Part shown: piece by piece, positions 26,014 through 34,447 of the stretch | Layout of the letters: the number at the start of each line of letters is the position of its first letter | Position numbering within the stretch: position 1 is the first letter of the stretch | Source of the DNA: Candidatus Aminicenantota bacterium | Lineage (GTDB): Bacteria > Acidobacteriota > Aminicenantia > UBA2199 | DNA: 44,975 nt | NCBI GenBank assembly: GCA_023135565.1 | Contig: JAGLSW010000583.1 | Coordinates: 1 to 44,975 of the forward strand | Reading direction: 5' to 3' | Made by a program: the position numbers and the translations under genes | Notes under the pieces: generated by a model | What the model was told of the DNA's origin: nothing | What the model saw: the letters and a program-made list of their open reading frames with translations, nothing else | Database searches by the model: none

Positions 26014-28125
26014 ATGGCTTATAGCAATTTTTTGCAAAGTACTTTTATGAAGCGAGTGTTGTTTGGCGCAGGTATTTTTATGTTTTCCGTTTTATCGTCG
26101 TTTTTGATCGCAGCGATTTTAAAAGGGGGAAAAAAGGGCAGTGAAACCGCGGAAACGCAGAGATATTTTCTCAAGAATTTCAGGATACTGAAGCTTTTTT
26201 TGAATTTAGAGATCGAAGCAGGGGGTGAGAGAATATCGAACATCGAACATCGAACATCGAATCTCGAAGGAAAGCGCCGCAGGCAAGAAAAAAGTAATCA
26301 AATTATAAACAACCTCTTAAAATTAAAAACCGCGGCGGCTCTTCTTGAAGAGGGGAAACTCAAAAAAATCCCGCTCCTGCCGGCAGAGGTAGGCCACAGG
26401 AAGAACGAATTCCTATTATCCCGGAAAAGGGAGTTATTTTTAAAATATCTCTATGCCGGGAAAAAGTACGCGGAATTTGTGCGCCGGTTCGATGCCGGCC
26501 CGGTGAACAACCAAAAAACCGCCGTAGAGCCGGGTATCGAAATGCAGTTGTTTCTTGTCGTCAGCCTGCTCAAAAGCGGCGGCGAAATTAGGGCCTTTAA
26601 TATTTTCAAAGAACTGTTCGCCACCCGCGGCCTGAAAGTTTTCCGGGAGCGCCTCTCTAAGAAACAGTTGAGTGATTTTTTAGGCAAACTAACTATCGAA
26701 GACTGGTACCGGAAATTTTATTTCTTAGTAAGAAACAACCGCTACAGCGAATACAAGCGGGAGAAAAAATACGCCAATGTGCCCCCGTTAACCAGGTTGA
26801 TAGACGCGGAATTTTACTATGTCCGCAAGCAGTATACACGGGTATTAAAGTTGTTGGCAAAGGTAAATACCGGTAGGTTCTTAAATAACAAAAAAAAATT
26901 AATCATAAAGATAGACATCCGGCAGGATAATTTTGCCGGTATTGAAAAAAGAATAGATGAATTAAAAAAAGACGAAGAGGTTTACCTCCGGCTGCTCTTC
27001 AACAGCGCCAACATTTTTTTGCTAAAAGGGGAAGTGGAACTATCGTTAAAGCTTTTTGCAAAGTATATCGCCTTAGAACCCCCGGGCGATCCGCTGTATG
27101 ACAAAGCCATCTGGGTTTCCGCCTGGCTTCATTACCGCCGGGGGAATAAAGAACAGGCAGCTCTATATTTTGAGAAAGGCTCAGCTTCCCGTGAAATCGC
27201 TTACAAAATTGCCAACAGCTACTGGCTGTATCGCCTGACCGGGAAAGGCGCCGGGATTATAGAGAATTACCCCTTTTCTTACTATTTTACCAAAATCGCC
27301 GCTAAGCGGGCCGGGCAGGCTGCGTCCGCGCTCTCCGAAGGTTCATTGGGAATCGGTAAAATGAGAACCTCGAAGAATTTCGTGAATTTAATTAACGGCA
27401 AACAGAGTGATTCTATGGCCGCCGTGATCGCTGATTTAAAAATTTTATTCGAGAAGGGTTTTTTCGTTGAGGGCATCGCTTATATAAATTGGGCCAAAAA
27501 GGACGCCGGTTTGTCGGAATCCGACCGTAATGTGCTCAAGCTTTTGGAATCGGTTTTTTATCTCAGGAAGCAGGATTTTTACCGGTCTTTTATCAGTTTC
27601 AGGCAGAATTTTCCCAACTATACAGCTATCGTGCTGCCCCGTCTTTTAGGTGGGGTTTATGCGCCGGTCAGGTACAGGGAAATCGTCGCCCGCTATGCCG
27701 GGATCCGCCGCATAGACGAAATGCTGCTCCTGGCCTTGATCCGGGAAGAGACCATGTTTCAAGCGGACGCTGTATCGTCGGCCCGGGCCAATGGTCTGAT
27801 GCAGTTATTGTTGGGCACTGCGAAGCAGATGGCCCGTGGTGAAGGAATCAAAGTGCGCAGCCGCTGGGATCTTTACAAACCGGAAATCAACATCCGTTTA
27901 GGCAGTAAATATTTTCGTTATTTATTGGACAAGTATGATGGCCGGGTGTATTTAGCGTTAGCCGCTTATAATGCCGGGGATCACCGGGTTGATCGCTGGT
28001 TGAAAGAATTCGGCGCAGTCGAAGAAGAGGAATTCATCGAAATGATACCTTTTTCCGAAACCCGCAGTTATGTCAAGAACATCTTCCGCAATTACTATTA
28101 TTACAGGTATTACTACAAAGATTAA
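26014..28125 (+). CDS. Soluble lytic murein transglycosylase (SLT family)
   Basis: A protein of up to 703 aa. An N-terminal hydrophobic segment (VLFGAGIFMFSVLSSFLIAAI) is a signal or anchor; the start may be the ATG at 26014 or the one at 26047 (MKRVLFG), as neither has a good ribosome-binding site. A long helical superhelix region (about 150-540) is typical of Slt70. The catalytic domain at about 565-690 has LALIREETMFQADAVSSA with the catalytic Glu, ARANGLMQLLLGTA and LALAAYNAGDHRVDRWL. It cleaves the MurNAc-GlcNAc bond in peptidoglycan, forming anhydro ends, in the periplasm. Oddity: a tandem 8-bp repeat (26233-26258) lies in frame after the membrane segment. Confidence 0.9.
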   Translation: MAYSNFLQSTFMKRVLFGAGIFMFSVLSSFLIAAILKGGKKGSETAETQRYFLKNFRILKLFLNLEIEAGGERISNIEHRTSNLEGKRRRQEKSNQIINNLLKLKTAAALLEEGKLKKIPLLPAEVGHRKNEFLLSRKRELFLKYLYAGKKYAEFVRRFDAGPVNNQKTAVEPGIEMQLFLVVSLLKSGGEIRAFNIFKELFATRGLKVFRERLSKKQLSDFLGKLTIEDWYRKFYFLVRNNRYSEYKREKKYANVPPLTRLIDAEFYYVRKQYTRVLKLLAKVNTGRFLNNKKKLIIKIDIRQDNFAGIEKRIDELKKDEEVYLRLLFNSANIFLLKGEVELSLKLFAKYIALEPPGDPLYDKAIWVSAWLHYRRGNKEQAALYFEKGSASREIAYKIANSYWLYRLTGKGAGIIENYPFSYYFTKIAAKRAGQAASALSEGSLGIGKMRTSKNFVNLINGKQSDSMAAVIADLKILFEKGFFVEGIAYINWAKKDAGLSESDRNVLKLLESVFYLRKQDFYRSFISFRQNFPNYTAIVLPRLLGGVYAPVRYREIVARYAGIRRIDEMLLLALIREETMFQADAVSSARANGLMQLLLGTAKQMARGEGIKVRSRWDLYKPEINIRLGSKYFRYLLDKYDGRVYLALAAYNAGDHRVDRWLKEFGAVEEEEFIEMIPFSETRSYVKNIFRNYYYYRYYYKD
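26233..26258 (+). repeat. Tandem 8-bp repeat inside the transglycosylase gene
   Basis: The unit ATCGAACA repeats about three times and ends ATCGAATCTCGAA, giving the peptide NIEHRTSN. It lies in frame, in the linker between membrane segment and superhelix. Similar NIEHRTSN-type repeats occur in unrelated proteins and gaps of other bacteria. Confidence 0.65.
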
Positions 28126-28150
28126 GCTCTGAGACGTTGATCCAATAAAA

Positions 28151-28238
28151 TTGCCGCGAAGCGGCTCAACAAAAGTTTTTGGAGGTGTCGGAACCTTTTT
28201 TCAAAAAGGTTCTGACCCGCCGGAGGCAAAAAGAAAAC
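28151..28238. repeat. 88-bp repeat, left copy (hairpin family 1)
   Basis: Identical base for base to 28966-29053. It contains GCCGC-GAA-GCGGC, the head AAAAGTTTTTGGAGGTG, a 10-bp perfect stem GAACCTTTTT-TC-AAAAAGGTTC (28191-28212) and the tail CCGCCGGAGGCAAA. It borders the HigBA module on the left. Confidence 0.9.
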
Positions 28239-28268
28239 TATTAGAGAAATAAAGTAAGCCTTTCCCTC

Positions 28269-28297
28269 TTGACAAAAGTTATCTTTGATGATAACAT
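28269..28297 (+). promoter_or_regulatory. higBA promoter with overlapping operator
   Basis: TTGACA (28269-28274), 17-base spacer, TAACAT (28292-28297). The inverted repeat GTTATC-TTTGAT-GATAAC (28278-28295) fills the spacer and overlaps the -10 box, a typical autorepression site for the antitoxin. The GTG start is only six bases after the -10 box, so the mRNA is probably leaderless. Confidence 0.75.
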
Positions 28298-28303
28298 TTT
28301 GAC

Positions 28304-28654
28304 GTGAAAAGAAAAGTTTTTTTATACGAGACTGAAAACGGTAAATGCCCTGTTCGTGAATTCATTTTATCTTTGCAGGTCAAAGTTCAACGAGAAATAG
28401 CTAAAATCCTGAAACTATTAGAGGACGTTGAAATATTATCGGAACCGTATTTTAAGAAATTGAGAAACAGTGGTGAAATATGGGAGGCAAGAAAAAGATT
28501 CGGCTCTAATAGTTACCGGGTATTGTTCTTCTTCGATCAGGATAGCGTTGTGATCCTGACCAATGGTTTTGTTAAGAAGAAACAAAAAACACCGAGAGAG
28601 GAAATTAGCAGGGCAAAAAGATATAAAAAAGACTATTTAAGGAGAAAAAAATGA
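28304..28654 (+). CDS. higB: HigB/RelE-type toxin (phage Gp49-like)
   Basis: A 116-aa toxin of the Gp49-like group: KCPVREFILSL, IWEARKRFGSNSYRVLFFF and the family block LTNGFVKKKQKTPREEISRA followed by KRYKKDY. Starts at GTG with no leader, right behind the promoter; the stop overlaps the antitoxin ATG (ATGA). Known: these toxins are ribosome-dependent mRNA endonucleases. Intact length, so probably functional. The pair lies between identical 88-bp repeats. Confidence 0.9.
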   Translation: MKRKVFLYETENGKCPVREFILSLQVKVQREIAKILKLLEDVEILSEPYFKKLRNSGEIWEARKRFGSNSYRVLFFFDQDSVVILTNGFVKKKQKTPREEISRAKRYKKDYLRRKK

Positions 28655-28923
28655 TCGAATTGAAGGATTTTATCGACGAGTTAAAAGAAAATAAAGAATT
28701 TGCCGACGGTTTTGACCGGGAATATGAAAAATTGAAAATAGGTTACCTCTTGAAGCAAGCCCGGAAAAAGATCGGCATGACCCAGGAAAAGATGGCGGAA
28801 AAGATGAATACTTACAAAGGCAATATATCGAGAATCGAAAACCATGCAGAGGATATTAAATTATCGACCCTGGAAAGATTCGCCGCAGCGCTGGATAGAA
28901 GATTGGTTCTTAGCTTAGAATAG
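28651..28923 (+). CDS. higA: HigA-type XRE-family antitoxin
   Basis: A 90-aa protein with a helix-turn-helix: LLKQARKKIGMTQEKMAEKM, then NISRIENHAEDIKLSTLERFAAAL. It binds and neutralises the toxin and should repress the promoter at 28269-28297 through the GTTATC/GATAAC palindrome. Coupled to the toxin by an ATGA overlap. Toxin-first order is usual for HigBA. Confidence 0.9.
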   Translation: MIELKDFIDELKENKEFADGFDREYEKLKIGYLLKQARKKIGMTQEKMAEKMNTYKGNISRIENHAEDIKLSTLERFAAALDRRLVLSLE

Positions 28924-28965
28924 CTCGATCTAACCGGGTTTTGGATTCCCCGGCCTCTGCTGTTC

Positions 28966-29053
28966 TTGCCGCGAAGCGGCTCAACAAAAGTTTTTGGAGG
29001 TGTCGGAACCTTTTTTCAAAAAGGTTCTGACCCGCCGGAGGCAAAAAGAAAAC
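28966..29053. repeat. 88-bp repeat, right copy (hairpin family 1)
   Basis: Identical to 28151-28238. It separates higA from ddl and leaves about 50 bases for the ddl promoter (a TAAAAT box near 29080). Confidence 0.9.
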
Positions 29054-29104
29054 CTATTTTATTTTTTTGGGAAATAGTGTAAAATATAGAATTAGAGGCA
29101 CAGC

Positions 29105-30133
29105 ATGAAAAACAAAAAAACGACAGTCGGTATTCTCTTCGGCGGCATGTCCGCTGAACACGAAGTGTCGCTCAAATCCGCGGCGGCCGTCTACAAAAAT
29201 CTCGACCGGGAAAAATTCATCCCCACCCTGGTCTATATCGGCAAAAAAGGGCGCTGGTCGAAAATCGACGAAGATAGTTTTAAAAAGGGAGAATTCCCCC
29301 AAAGCGGCGGCTCTTCTTTTATTCCCTGGCAGAACGACGCGGTAGATAAAATCGAAGCCGACATCTATTTTCCCGTGCTGCACGGGCCTAACGGCGAAGA
29401 CGGCAAAATCCAGGGACTCTTCGAAATGGCGGGTAAACCGTACGTCGGGGCAGACAGTTTTTCTTCGGCCCTGGCCATGGACAAAGGCGTCGCCAAATTT
29501 TTGTTTCAAAAGGCCGGTCTAAAAACCCCCGGTTTCCTGCTTTTTACCCAAAATGATGGCTTCGCCATTAAAGAACAGGTGGAGGAAAAACTTTTTTACC
29601 CCGTCTTTGTAAAACCCTGTTCTTTAGGATCATCGGTAGGCATATCGAAAGCCAAGAACGAAGGAGAACTGCAGGCTGCGGTGGACCTGGCATTTAAGTA
29701 TGACCGGAAGATTATTATAGAACTGGGATTGGACGCCCGGGAGATCGAACTATCGGTAATGGGCAACGAAGAAATACTGGTTTCCCCGCCCGGCGAGTTG
29801 AACCCCGGCAATGAATTTTACGATTATGCCGACAAATATTTAAACGGCAAGACTACCTTCAGCATCCCGGCGGAACTGGAAGAACAGACCGTGGAGAAAT
29901 TGCAAAACATGGCCCGGAAAGCTTTTCAGGCCCTGTATTTGAACGGCATGTCCCGGGTCGATTTTTTTATAGAGAAAGAGAGCGGCGCAGTGTATATCAA
30001 CGAGATCAACACCATCCCCGGTTTTACGGAAATCAGCATGTTCCCTAAGTTGTGGACTGTAGTGGGCATCTCGTTTACCCAGTTGGTCACTCGTTTGATA
30101 GAGTACGGTTTCCAGTACCATGACAGCAGATGA
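29105..30133 (+). CDS. ddl: D-alanine--D-alanine ligase
   Basis: A 342-aa ATP-grasp enzyme that joins two D-Ala for the peptidoglycan stem peptide. Motifs: FGGMSAEHEVSLKSA, HGPNGEDGKIQG, SALAMDKGVAKFLF, VKPCSLGSSVGISKA, ELSVMGNEE and YINEINTIPGFTEISMFP with the Mg-binding Glu and Asn. Full length. GAGG at 29095-29098 precedes the ATG. Followed by ruvX after 26 bases. Confidence 0.95.
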   Translation: MKNKKTTVGILFGGMSAEHEVSLKSAAAVYKNLDREKFIPTLVYIGKKGRWSKIDEDSFKKGEFPQSGGSSFIPWQNDAVDKIEADIYFPVLHGPNGEDGKIQGLFEMAGKPYVGADSFSSALAMDKGVAKFLFQKAGLKTPGFLLFTQNDGFAIKEQVEEKLFYPVFVKPCSLGSSVGISKAKNEGELQAAVDLAFKYDRKIIIELGLDAREIELSVMGNEEILVSPPGELNPGNEFYDYADKYLNGKTTFSIPAELEEQTVEKLQNMARKAFQALYLNGMSRVDFFIEKESGAVYINEINTIPGFTEISMFPKLWTVVGISFTQLVTRLIEYGFQYHDSR

Positions 30134-30159
30134 GGGACGTTTCTTGTGCAGAAAAATAA

Positions 30160-30567
30160 ATGAAAATATTGGCGATCGACTACGGTAAAAAACGGATAGG
30201 TTTTGCTTTAGGCAATACTACTGTCAACTCAGCCGCGCCTTTGGAGCAAATAGTGCAAAAGAACAGGGCACAGGTGGTCGATCATATCACGCATCTAATC
30301 TCGGAATACGACATCGAAAAGATCGTCACCGGTTATCCGCTGCACATGGACGGCACAAAGAGCAAAATCAGCAGCGAAGTGGAAACCTTCGCTAAGACGC
30401 TGGAGAAAAAAACCGGCCTCCCGGTAGAGCTTGTAGATGAACGGCTGACCAGTTTCGAAGCCGAAGAGCTTTTAAAGACCATCCAGCCCGATTATAAGAA
30501 GAGGAAAAAAAACCTCGACTCGGTTTCGGCGCTGGTTTTGTTAAGAAGTTATATGGAGGATATATGA
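30160..30567 (+). CDS. ruvX: RuvX/YqgF family RNase H-like nuclease
   Basis: A 135-aa protein: DYGKKRIGFALG, IVTGYPLHMDGTKS, VELVDERLTSFEAEELL and KKNLDSVSALVLLRSY, with the acidic residues of the active site in place. Known roles: putative Holliday junction resolvase and 16S rRNA 5'-end maturation. The stop overlaps mltG by four bases (ATGA), so they are coupled. This pairing is common in bacteria. Confidence 0.9.
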   Translation: MKILAIDYGKKRIGFALGNTTVNSAAPLEQIVQKNRAQVVDHITHLISEYDIEKIVTGYPLHMDGTKSKISSEVETFAKTLEKKTGLPVELVDERLTSFEAEELLKTIQPDYKKRKKNLDSVSALVLLRSYMEDI

Positions 30568-31577
30568 AAAAAATCATAATATCTTTAATCATACTATTTA
30601 TAATAATTGCAGGCATCGTCGGTTTCGATTTTTACAGGAAAGTATCCGCCCCCTATAAAGGTTTTGAGAAAAAAGTGGAAGTTAACATAAAGCAGGGCTC
30701 TTCTGTAACCGCCATTGCCCAACTGCTGTACAGCAAAAAGATTATCGCCAATTATTACTATTTCCGGCTTTATTACCGCCTATTTTTCAGCGGCGTACAT
30801 TTCAAATCGGGGGAGTATCTTTTCGATAAATCGTACACCATGGAGCAGGTAATCCAAAAGCTGGCCGAAGGCAAAGTCATCCTCTACAAAATTACAGTCA
30901 AGGAAGGGCTGACCATAGAGGAAACCGCCGAACTCTTAGAACGGCAGCATAAAATGCATTTTGAGAGATTTGTGCTGAAGGCAAAGGATTTCAACTTAGT
31001 GCGGGATATAGACAAGAAAGCCGAAGACCTGGAAGGTTATCTTTTCCCCGACACTTATATGGTCCACAAAGGCATGACATCCGAAGATTTCGCAACATTA
31101 ATGGTAAAGAAGTTCAAGGAAAATTTCACCAACTCCATGGAATGGAGAGCCAGGGAACTTAATATGAACATCCGGGAAATAGTCACCCTGGCTTCGCTGA
31201 TCGAGAAAGAGACCTCTTCCCGTGAGGAGAGGTTTTTGATATCTTCGGTATTTCACAACCGGCTGCGCATCCGCATGGCCTTAGGCTGCGATCCCACTAT
31301 TATCTATGCCTTGAAAAGGGACAACAAGTATGACGGCAAGATAGGATGGGACGACTTAAAATACAAATCTCCTTACAATACCAGGATTTACCGTGGTTTG
31401 CCGCCCGGGCCCATTTGCAGTCCCGGTTTTGCTTCTATCGAAGCCGCGCTTTTCCCGGAGAATACGAAATATCTTTATTTTGTCGCCAAAGACCGCAGGA
31501 CGCATTATTTTTCCAAGACTCTCAACGAGCATAACCGGGCCGTCCGCAAATACATCATCAACAAAAAGAGAAAATAA
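30564..31577 (+). CDS. mltG: Endolytic murein transglycosylase
   Basis: A 337-aa protein of the YceG family. N-terminal membrane helix (IISLIILFIIIAGIVGFDFY), a LysM-like part (VNIKQGSSVTAIAQLLYSKK) and the catalytic region: YLFPDTYMV, LASLIEKETSSREER with the catalytic Glu, MALGCDPTIIYAL and YNTRIYRGLPPGPICSPG. Cuts nascent glycan strands at the inner membrane, setting their length. Ends the ddl-ruvX-mltG operon. Confidence 0.95.
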   Translation: MKKIIISLIILFIIIAGIVGFDFYRKVSAPYKGFEKKVEVNIKQGSSVTAIAQLLYSKKIIANYYYFRLYYRLFFSGVHFKSGEYLFDKSYTMEQVIQKLAEGKVILYKITVKEGLTIEETAELLERQHKMHFERFVLKAKDFNLVRDIDKKAEDLEGYLFPDTYMVHKGMTSEDFATLMVKKFKENFTNSMEWRARELNMNIREIVTLASLIEKETSSREERFLISSVFHNRLRIRMALGCDPTIIYALKRDNKYDGKIGWDDLKYKSPYNTRIYRGLPPGPICSPGFASIEAALFPENTKYLYFVAKDRRTHYFSKTLNEHNRAVRKYIINKKRK

Positions 31578-31583
31578 CAATGC

Positions 31584-31621
31584 CCCCGTGCGCACGGGGA
31601 GGCGACCCCACTCGCGTGGGG
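31584..31621. terminator. Two adjacent GC-rich hairpins after mltG
   Basis: CCCCGTGC-GCACGGGG is a perfect 16-base palindrome (31584-31599), followed by CCCCAC-TCGC-GTGGGG (31606-31621). No T-run follows, so they may be terminators, REP-like sites or barriers to RNA decay. Confidence 0.5.
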
Positions 31622-31680
31622 GGGCGATAAGCGGCTCCGCCACAAGAGGCAGCGTGTGAGCGCTTTTGATTCTAACTCAT

Positions 31681-31740
31681 AAGAAGTTTTGATTAAACTT
31701 TTTCAAAAGTTTAGCCCCCGGCAGGGCCGCCGGAGGCAAG
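31681..31740. repeat. Hairpin repeat family 1, copy after mltG
   Basis: Head AAGAAGTTTTGAT, perfect 9-bp stem TAAACTTTT-TC-AAAAGTTTA (31694-31713), then GCCCCCGGCAGGGCCGCC and tail GGAGGCAAG. The arms differ from the 28151 copy but still pair. It lies between the converging ends of mltG and the ATPase gene. Confidence 0.8.
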
Positions 31741-31747
31741 AGCGCTT

Positions 31748-32872
31748 TTACGCATAATACCGGTTGAACCACAGTTCAAAAACCGGGTCGATGAATTTTA
31801 CTTTACCGTTAAGCGTATCGACGATCTCTTTTTTCTCCAATGCTTTTTTTGCCCTGCTTATATTGGCGGAGGTATGTAATTCGTATTTTCGTATTACCTG
31901 TGTGGAACTTAATTGTTCCTCGCCCGCGGCCACTGCTTTTAGGAATTTTATTTGGATATTAGTCAAGGTTTCCACTTCGCGTTGGTACAATAGTGCGTTC
32001 TGGTTCAGCAGTTCATTGACTGCCTGTTCCAGTATTTCACCGGTAACCGACTCGTCTGTATTGATCCAGGTTAAATGAGCCAACTGTTGGGTGTAATAGG
32101 GATGACATTTTACCGTATCGGCGATTTTTTCCGCCTGTTCTTTTTCGATCTCTTTGCCGGTCTTAAAAAAAGCGCCCATGATATAAGTTGTCAGGTGATT
32201 TTTGGCAATTTTATCTAAGTAGACCACATCTCCGAATTTGAAAAAAGGCATCGACTTATTTTCGAAAAGATGCATCAACATATGGCGTTTGCTGCCGTAG
32301 AGGATATAGCTGACTTTTTGGTGATGCTGCCAAACGGCGCGAAGCCTTTTTTGGAATAGGGTAGGCTCATTAAAATTACCCAGGTTCTGGAACTCGTCGA
32401 TACAAACGATAATATTTATGTTTTTCTTAGCCGCGATTTTTTCGGGCAGGTCGAGAATTTCTTCGTAGTTTTCTGTGAGCCTTTTCATATCTAAATTGAT
32501 CTCGAAATCGTTCAGGGGGTCGGCGCCAAAGGAAATACGCGGTGTTATCCTGCTTAAAAAAGACTTTGCCAAGGCGATCCATTCTTCGTGTTTGGAAGAG
32601 ATCGATTTAATAACGGTATTAGCGTAGTTTGCATAGAAATCTTCTTCGTTCCTGATTTTAAACAGGTCGATGAAACAGAATCTAAGTTTTTTATTCCCTG
32701 CCAATTTGGCCGCGGTTTGTTTGACTAAGGAAGATTTGCCCCATCTCCTGGGAGAGATTAGCATAGTGTGGACGTTGTTTTCGATATTTGATTTCAGTCG
32801 TTTGATTTCGTCTTTGCGATTGGTGAAAGCGTCCCCCACCACGACTTTTCCGAATTGAAAAGGTGATTTCAT
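31748..32872 (-). CDS. ATPase_2-type (AAA) ATP-binding protein
   Basis: A 374-aa protein. N-terminal FVNRxDE-like motif (DAFTNRKDEIKRL), Walker A PRRWGKSSLV, Walker B NINIIVCIDEFQNL, and a C-terminal winged-helix region (SSTQVIRKYELHTSANISRAKKALEKKEI) ending FIDPVFELWFNRYY, as in PF01637-type ATPases common in archaea and some bacteria. GGGAGGG precedes the ATG. The function of this family is poorly known; some are linked to mobile elements. It stands alone, with a palindromic site array 45-100 bases upstream that suggests regulation. Confidence 0.8.
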   Translation of the reverse strand: MKSPFQFGKVVVGDAFTNRKDEIKRLKSNIENNVHTMLISPRRWGKSSLVKQTAAKLAGNKKLRFCFIDLFKIRNEEDFYANYANTVIKSISSKHEEWIALAKSFLSRITPRISFGADPLNDFEINLDMKRLTENYEEILDLPEKIAAKKNINIIVCIDEFQNLGNFNEPTLFQKRLRAVWQHHQKVSYILYGSKRHMLMHLFENKSMPFFKFGDVVYLDKIAKNHLTTYIMGAFFKTGKEIEKEQAEKIADTVKCHPYYTQQLAHLTWINTDESVTGEILEQAVNELLNQNALLYQREVETLTNIQIKFLKAVAAGEEQLSSTQVIRKYELHTSANISRAKKALEKKEIVDTLNGKVKFIDPVFELWFNRYYA

Positions 32873-32915
32873 CGCGTTCCCTCCCGTTTTAGGCGCACCC
32901 GGCGAACAGCAAAAC

Positions 32916-32970
32916 TAACAAGCTTGTTACCTAAAAAACTAACAACGTTGTTACTAACGCCTTTGTTAGT
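32916..32970. promoter_or_regulatory. Array of palindromes upstream of the ATPase gene
   Basis: TAACAAGCTTGTTA (32916-32929) and TAACAACGTTGTTA (32940-32953) are perfect 14-base palindromes with centres 24 bases apart. ACTAAC-N6-GTTAGT (32953-32970) is a third inverted repeat. All share ACTAAC. This looks like a repressor site array 44-98 bases upstream of the ATPase start. The rest of the 32873-33323 gap holds T-runs and the mntA promoter but no gene. Confidence 0.6.
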
Positions 32971-33278
32971 TACAAACCTGGAAGGCGTTAAAAGGTTGAT
33001 TAGTTCTTCTTTTTTAATCATATCTATATTTTAAACGAAAAAAAAAAAAATTTCAAGAGGGTGGAATTTTTTTTTTAGCTCGCCCTTCGCCCCTACCTGT
33101 ATCTTGCCTTACCAAACCGGCTTATTCTCAAACCTGAACAGTTATTATTATTTGCCTACTATGAAATTACTCTGCCTCCGGCGGCCAAACTTTTACTTAA
33201 TTTCATTCGTTTCCGGGTGTGGCTCGCATCATGATTGCCTGTCCCCAGTTATTATGGAAGCCGAAAAAAAATTCGATA

Positions 33279-33307
33279 TTGACAACAGGGTCGAAATATA
33301 ACATAAT
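33279..33307 (+). promoter_or_regulatory. mntA-hepT promoter
   Basis: TTGACA (33279-33284), 17-base spacer, CATAAT (33302-33307). The ATG of mntA follows at 33324 behind AAGAAAG. Confidence 0.6.
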
Positions 33308-33323
33308 AGTATCGTGAAGAAAG

Positions 33324-33626
33324 ATGAAAAATTCTAATTTAAAAGCACTGATGGCCCTGTTAAAGAAAGAGAAGCCGTTCCTTAAAAAAAAGTATAAAGT
33401 AAGGGAGATCGGTATTTTCGGTTCTTATGTTCGCGGGGATCAGCAGTTGCAGAGTGATATAGACGTTCTTGTGGATTATATTGACAATTCGATAGACCTT
33501 TTTGATTTTTTAGATTTGAAGGAGTATCTTTCCGGTCTAATGGGTAAGGATGTGGATTTAGTCATGAAGTCCGGTTTGAAACCGGTGATAGGTAAACGTA
33601 TTTTAAATCAAGTAATATATGTCTGA
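33324..33626 (+). CDS. mntA: MntA-type minimal nucleotidyltransferase antitoxin
   Basis: A 100-aa protein with the nucleotidyltransferase signature IGIFGSYVRGDQQLQSDIDVLVDY: GS followed by the DxD pair, and a later Asp in KDVDLVMK. Known: MntA antitoxins add AMP to HepT toxins and silence them. It overlaps the next gene by eight bases, so the pair is coupled. Confidence 0.9.
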   Translation: MKNSNLKALMALLKKEKPFLKKKYKVREIGIFGSYVRGDQQLQSDIDVLVDYIDNSIDLFDFLDLKEYLSGLMGKDVDLVMKSGLKPVIGKRILNQVIYV

Positions 33627-33981
33627 AAAACGAAATATTATTGACTATCTAAAGGATATTCTCGATGCTGTTGGTAAAGCAGGGAATTTTGTTGAGGGTT
33701 TATCCTTTGAAGATTTCCTGGATGATGACAAAACTATCTATGCAACTATATATGCACTGGAAATCATCGGAGAGGCAGCAGCCCAAATCCCGGATGATTT
33801 AAGGGAAAAGTACAGCGATATTCCCTGGAAGAAAATGGTAGGAATGCGAAATGTTTTAATTCATCAATACTTTGGGTTTTCTACGCCGGTAATCTGGAAT
33901 ACCATAAAAAATAGATTTCCCGAAGTGAAGAAATTGATAGGTGAGATGTTAACAAGTGAGATGAATGAAATAGTTGAATAA
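33619..33981 (+). CDS. hepT: HepT-type toxin (HEPN, DUF86)
   Basis: A 120-aa HEPN-domain protein: IYALEIIGEAAAQIPDDLREKY, then PWKKMVGMRNVLIHQYFG with the RNxxxH-type catalytic motif and the Tyr that MntA modifies. Known: HEPN toxins are ribonucleases. Complete and paired with mntA. Confidence 0.9.
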   Translation: MSEKRNIIDYLKDILDAVGKAGNFVEGLSFEDFLDDDKTIYATIYALEIIGEAAAQIPDDLREKYSDIPWKKMVGMRNVLIHQYFGFSTPVIWNTIKNRFPEVKKLIGEMLTSEMNEIVE

Positions 33982-34060
33982 ATCTCAGGCAAAGATTTCG
34001 AATCATCATTTTTATAAAAACGTTCTCCTTCTCAGGAAATCTTGTCAAAGGAGTATGTTT

Positions 34061-34357
<297 letters not shown>

Positions 34358-34392
34358 TTACCGATCTCTATGACGTGGAATAGTTTTCCCGC

Positions 34393-34418
34393 GTCACGAC
34401 AAAGCCCTATGTCGTGAC
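34393..34418. repeat. Inverted repeat near the end of the RNase H-like gene
   Basis: GTCACGAC-N10-GTCGTGAC, eight perfect pairs. The segment CCCGC(G/A)T(C/G)ACGACAAAGCC occurs twice (from 34389 and 34431), the second touching the stop of the RNase H-like gene. May act as a bidirectional terminator between the two genes. Confidence 0.45.
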
Positions 34419-34447
34419 GACAAATACTTCCCGCATGACGACAAAGC

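Noticed and set aside
33104-33301. Open frame of 65 codons upstream of mntA
   Set aside because: No ribosome-binding site, no recognisable protein, and it runs through the mntA promoter.
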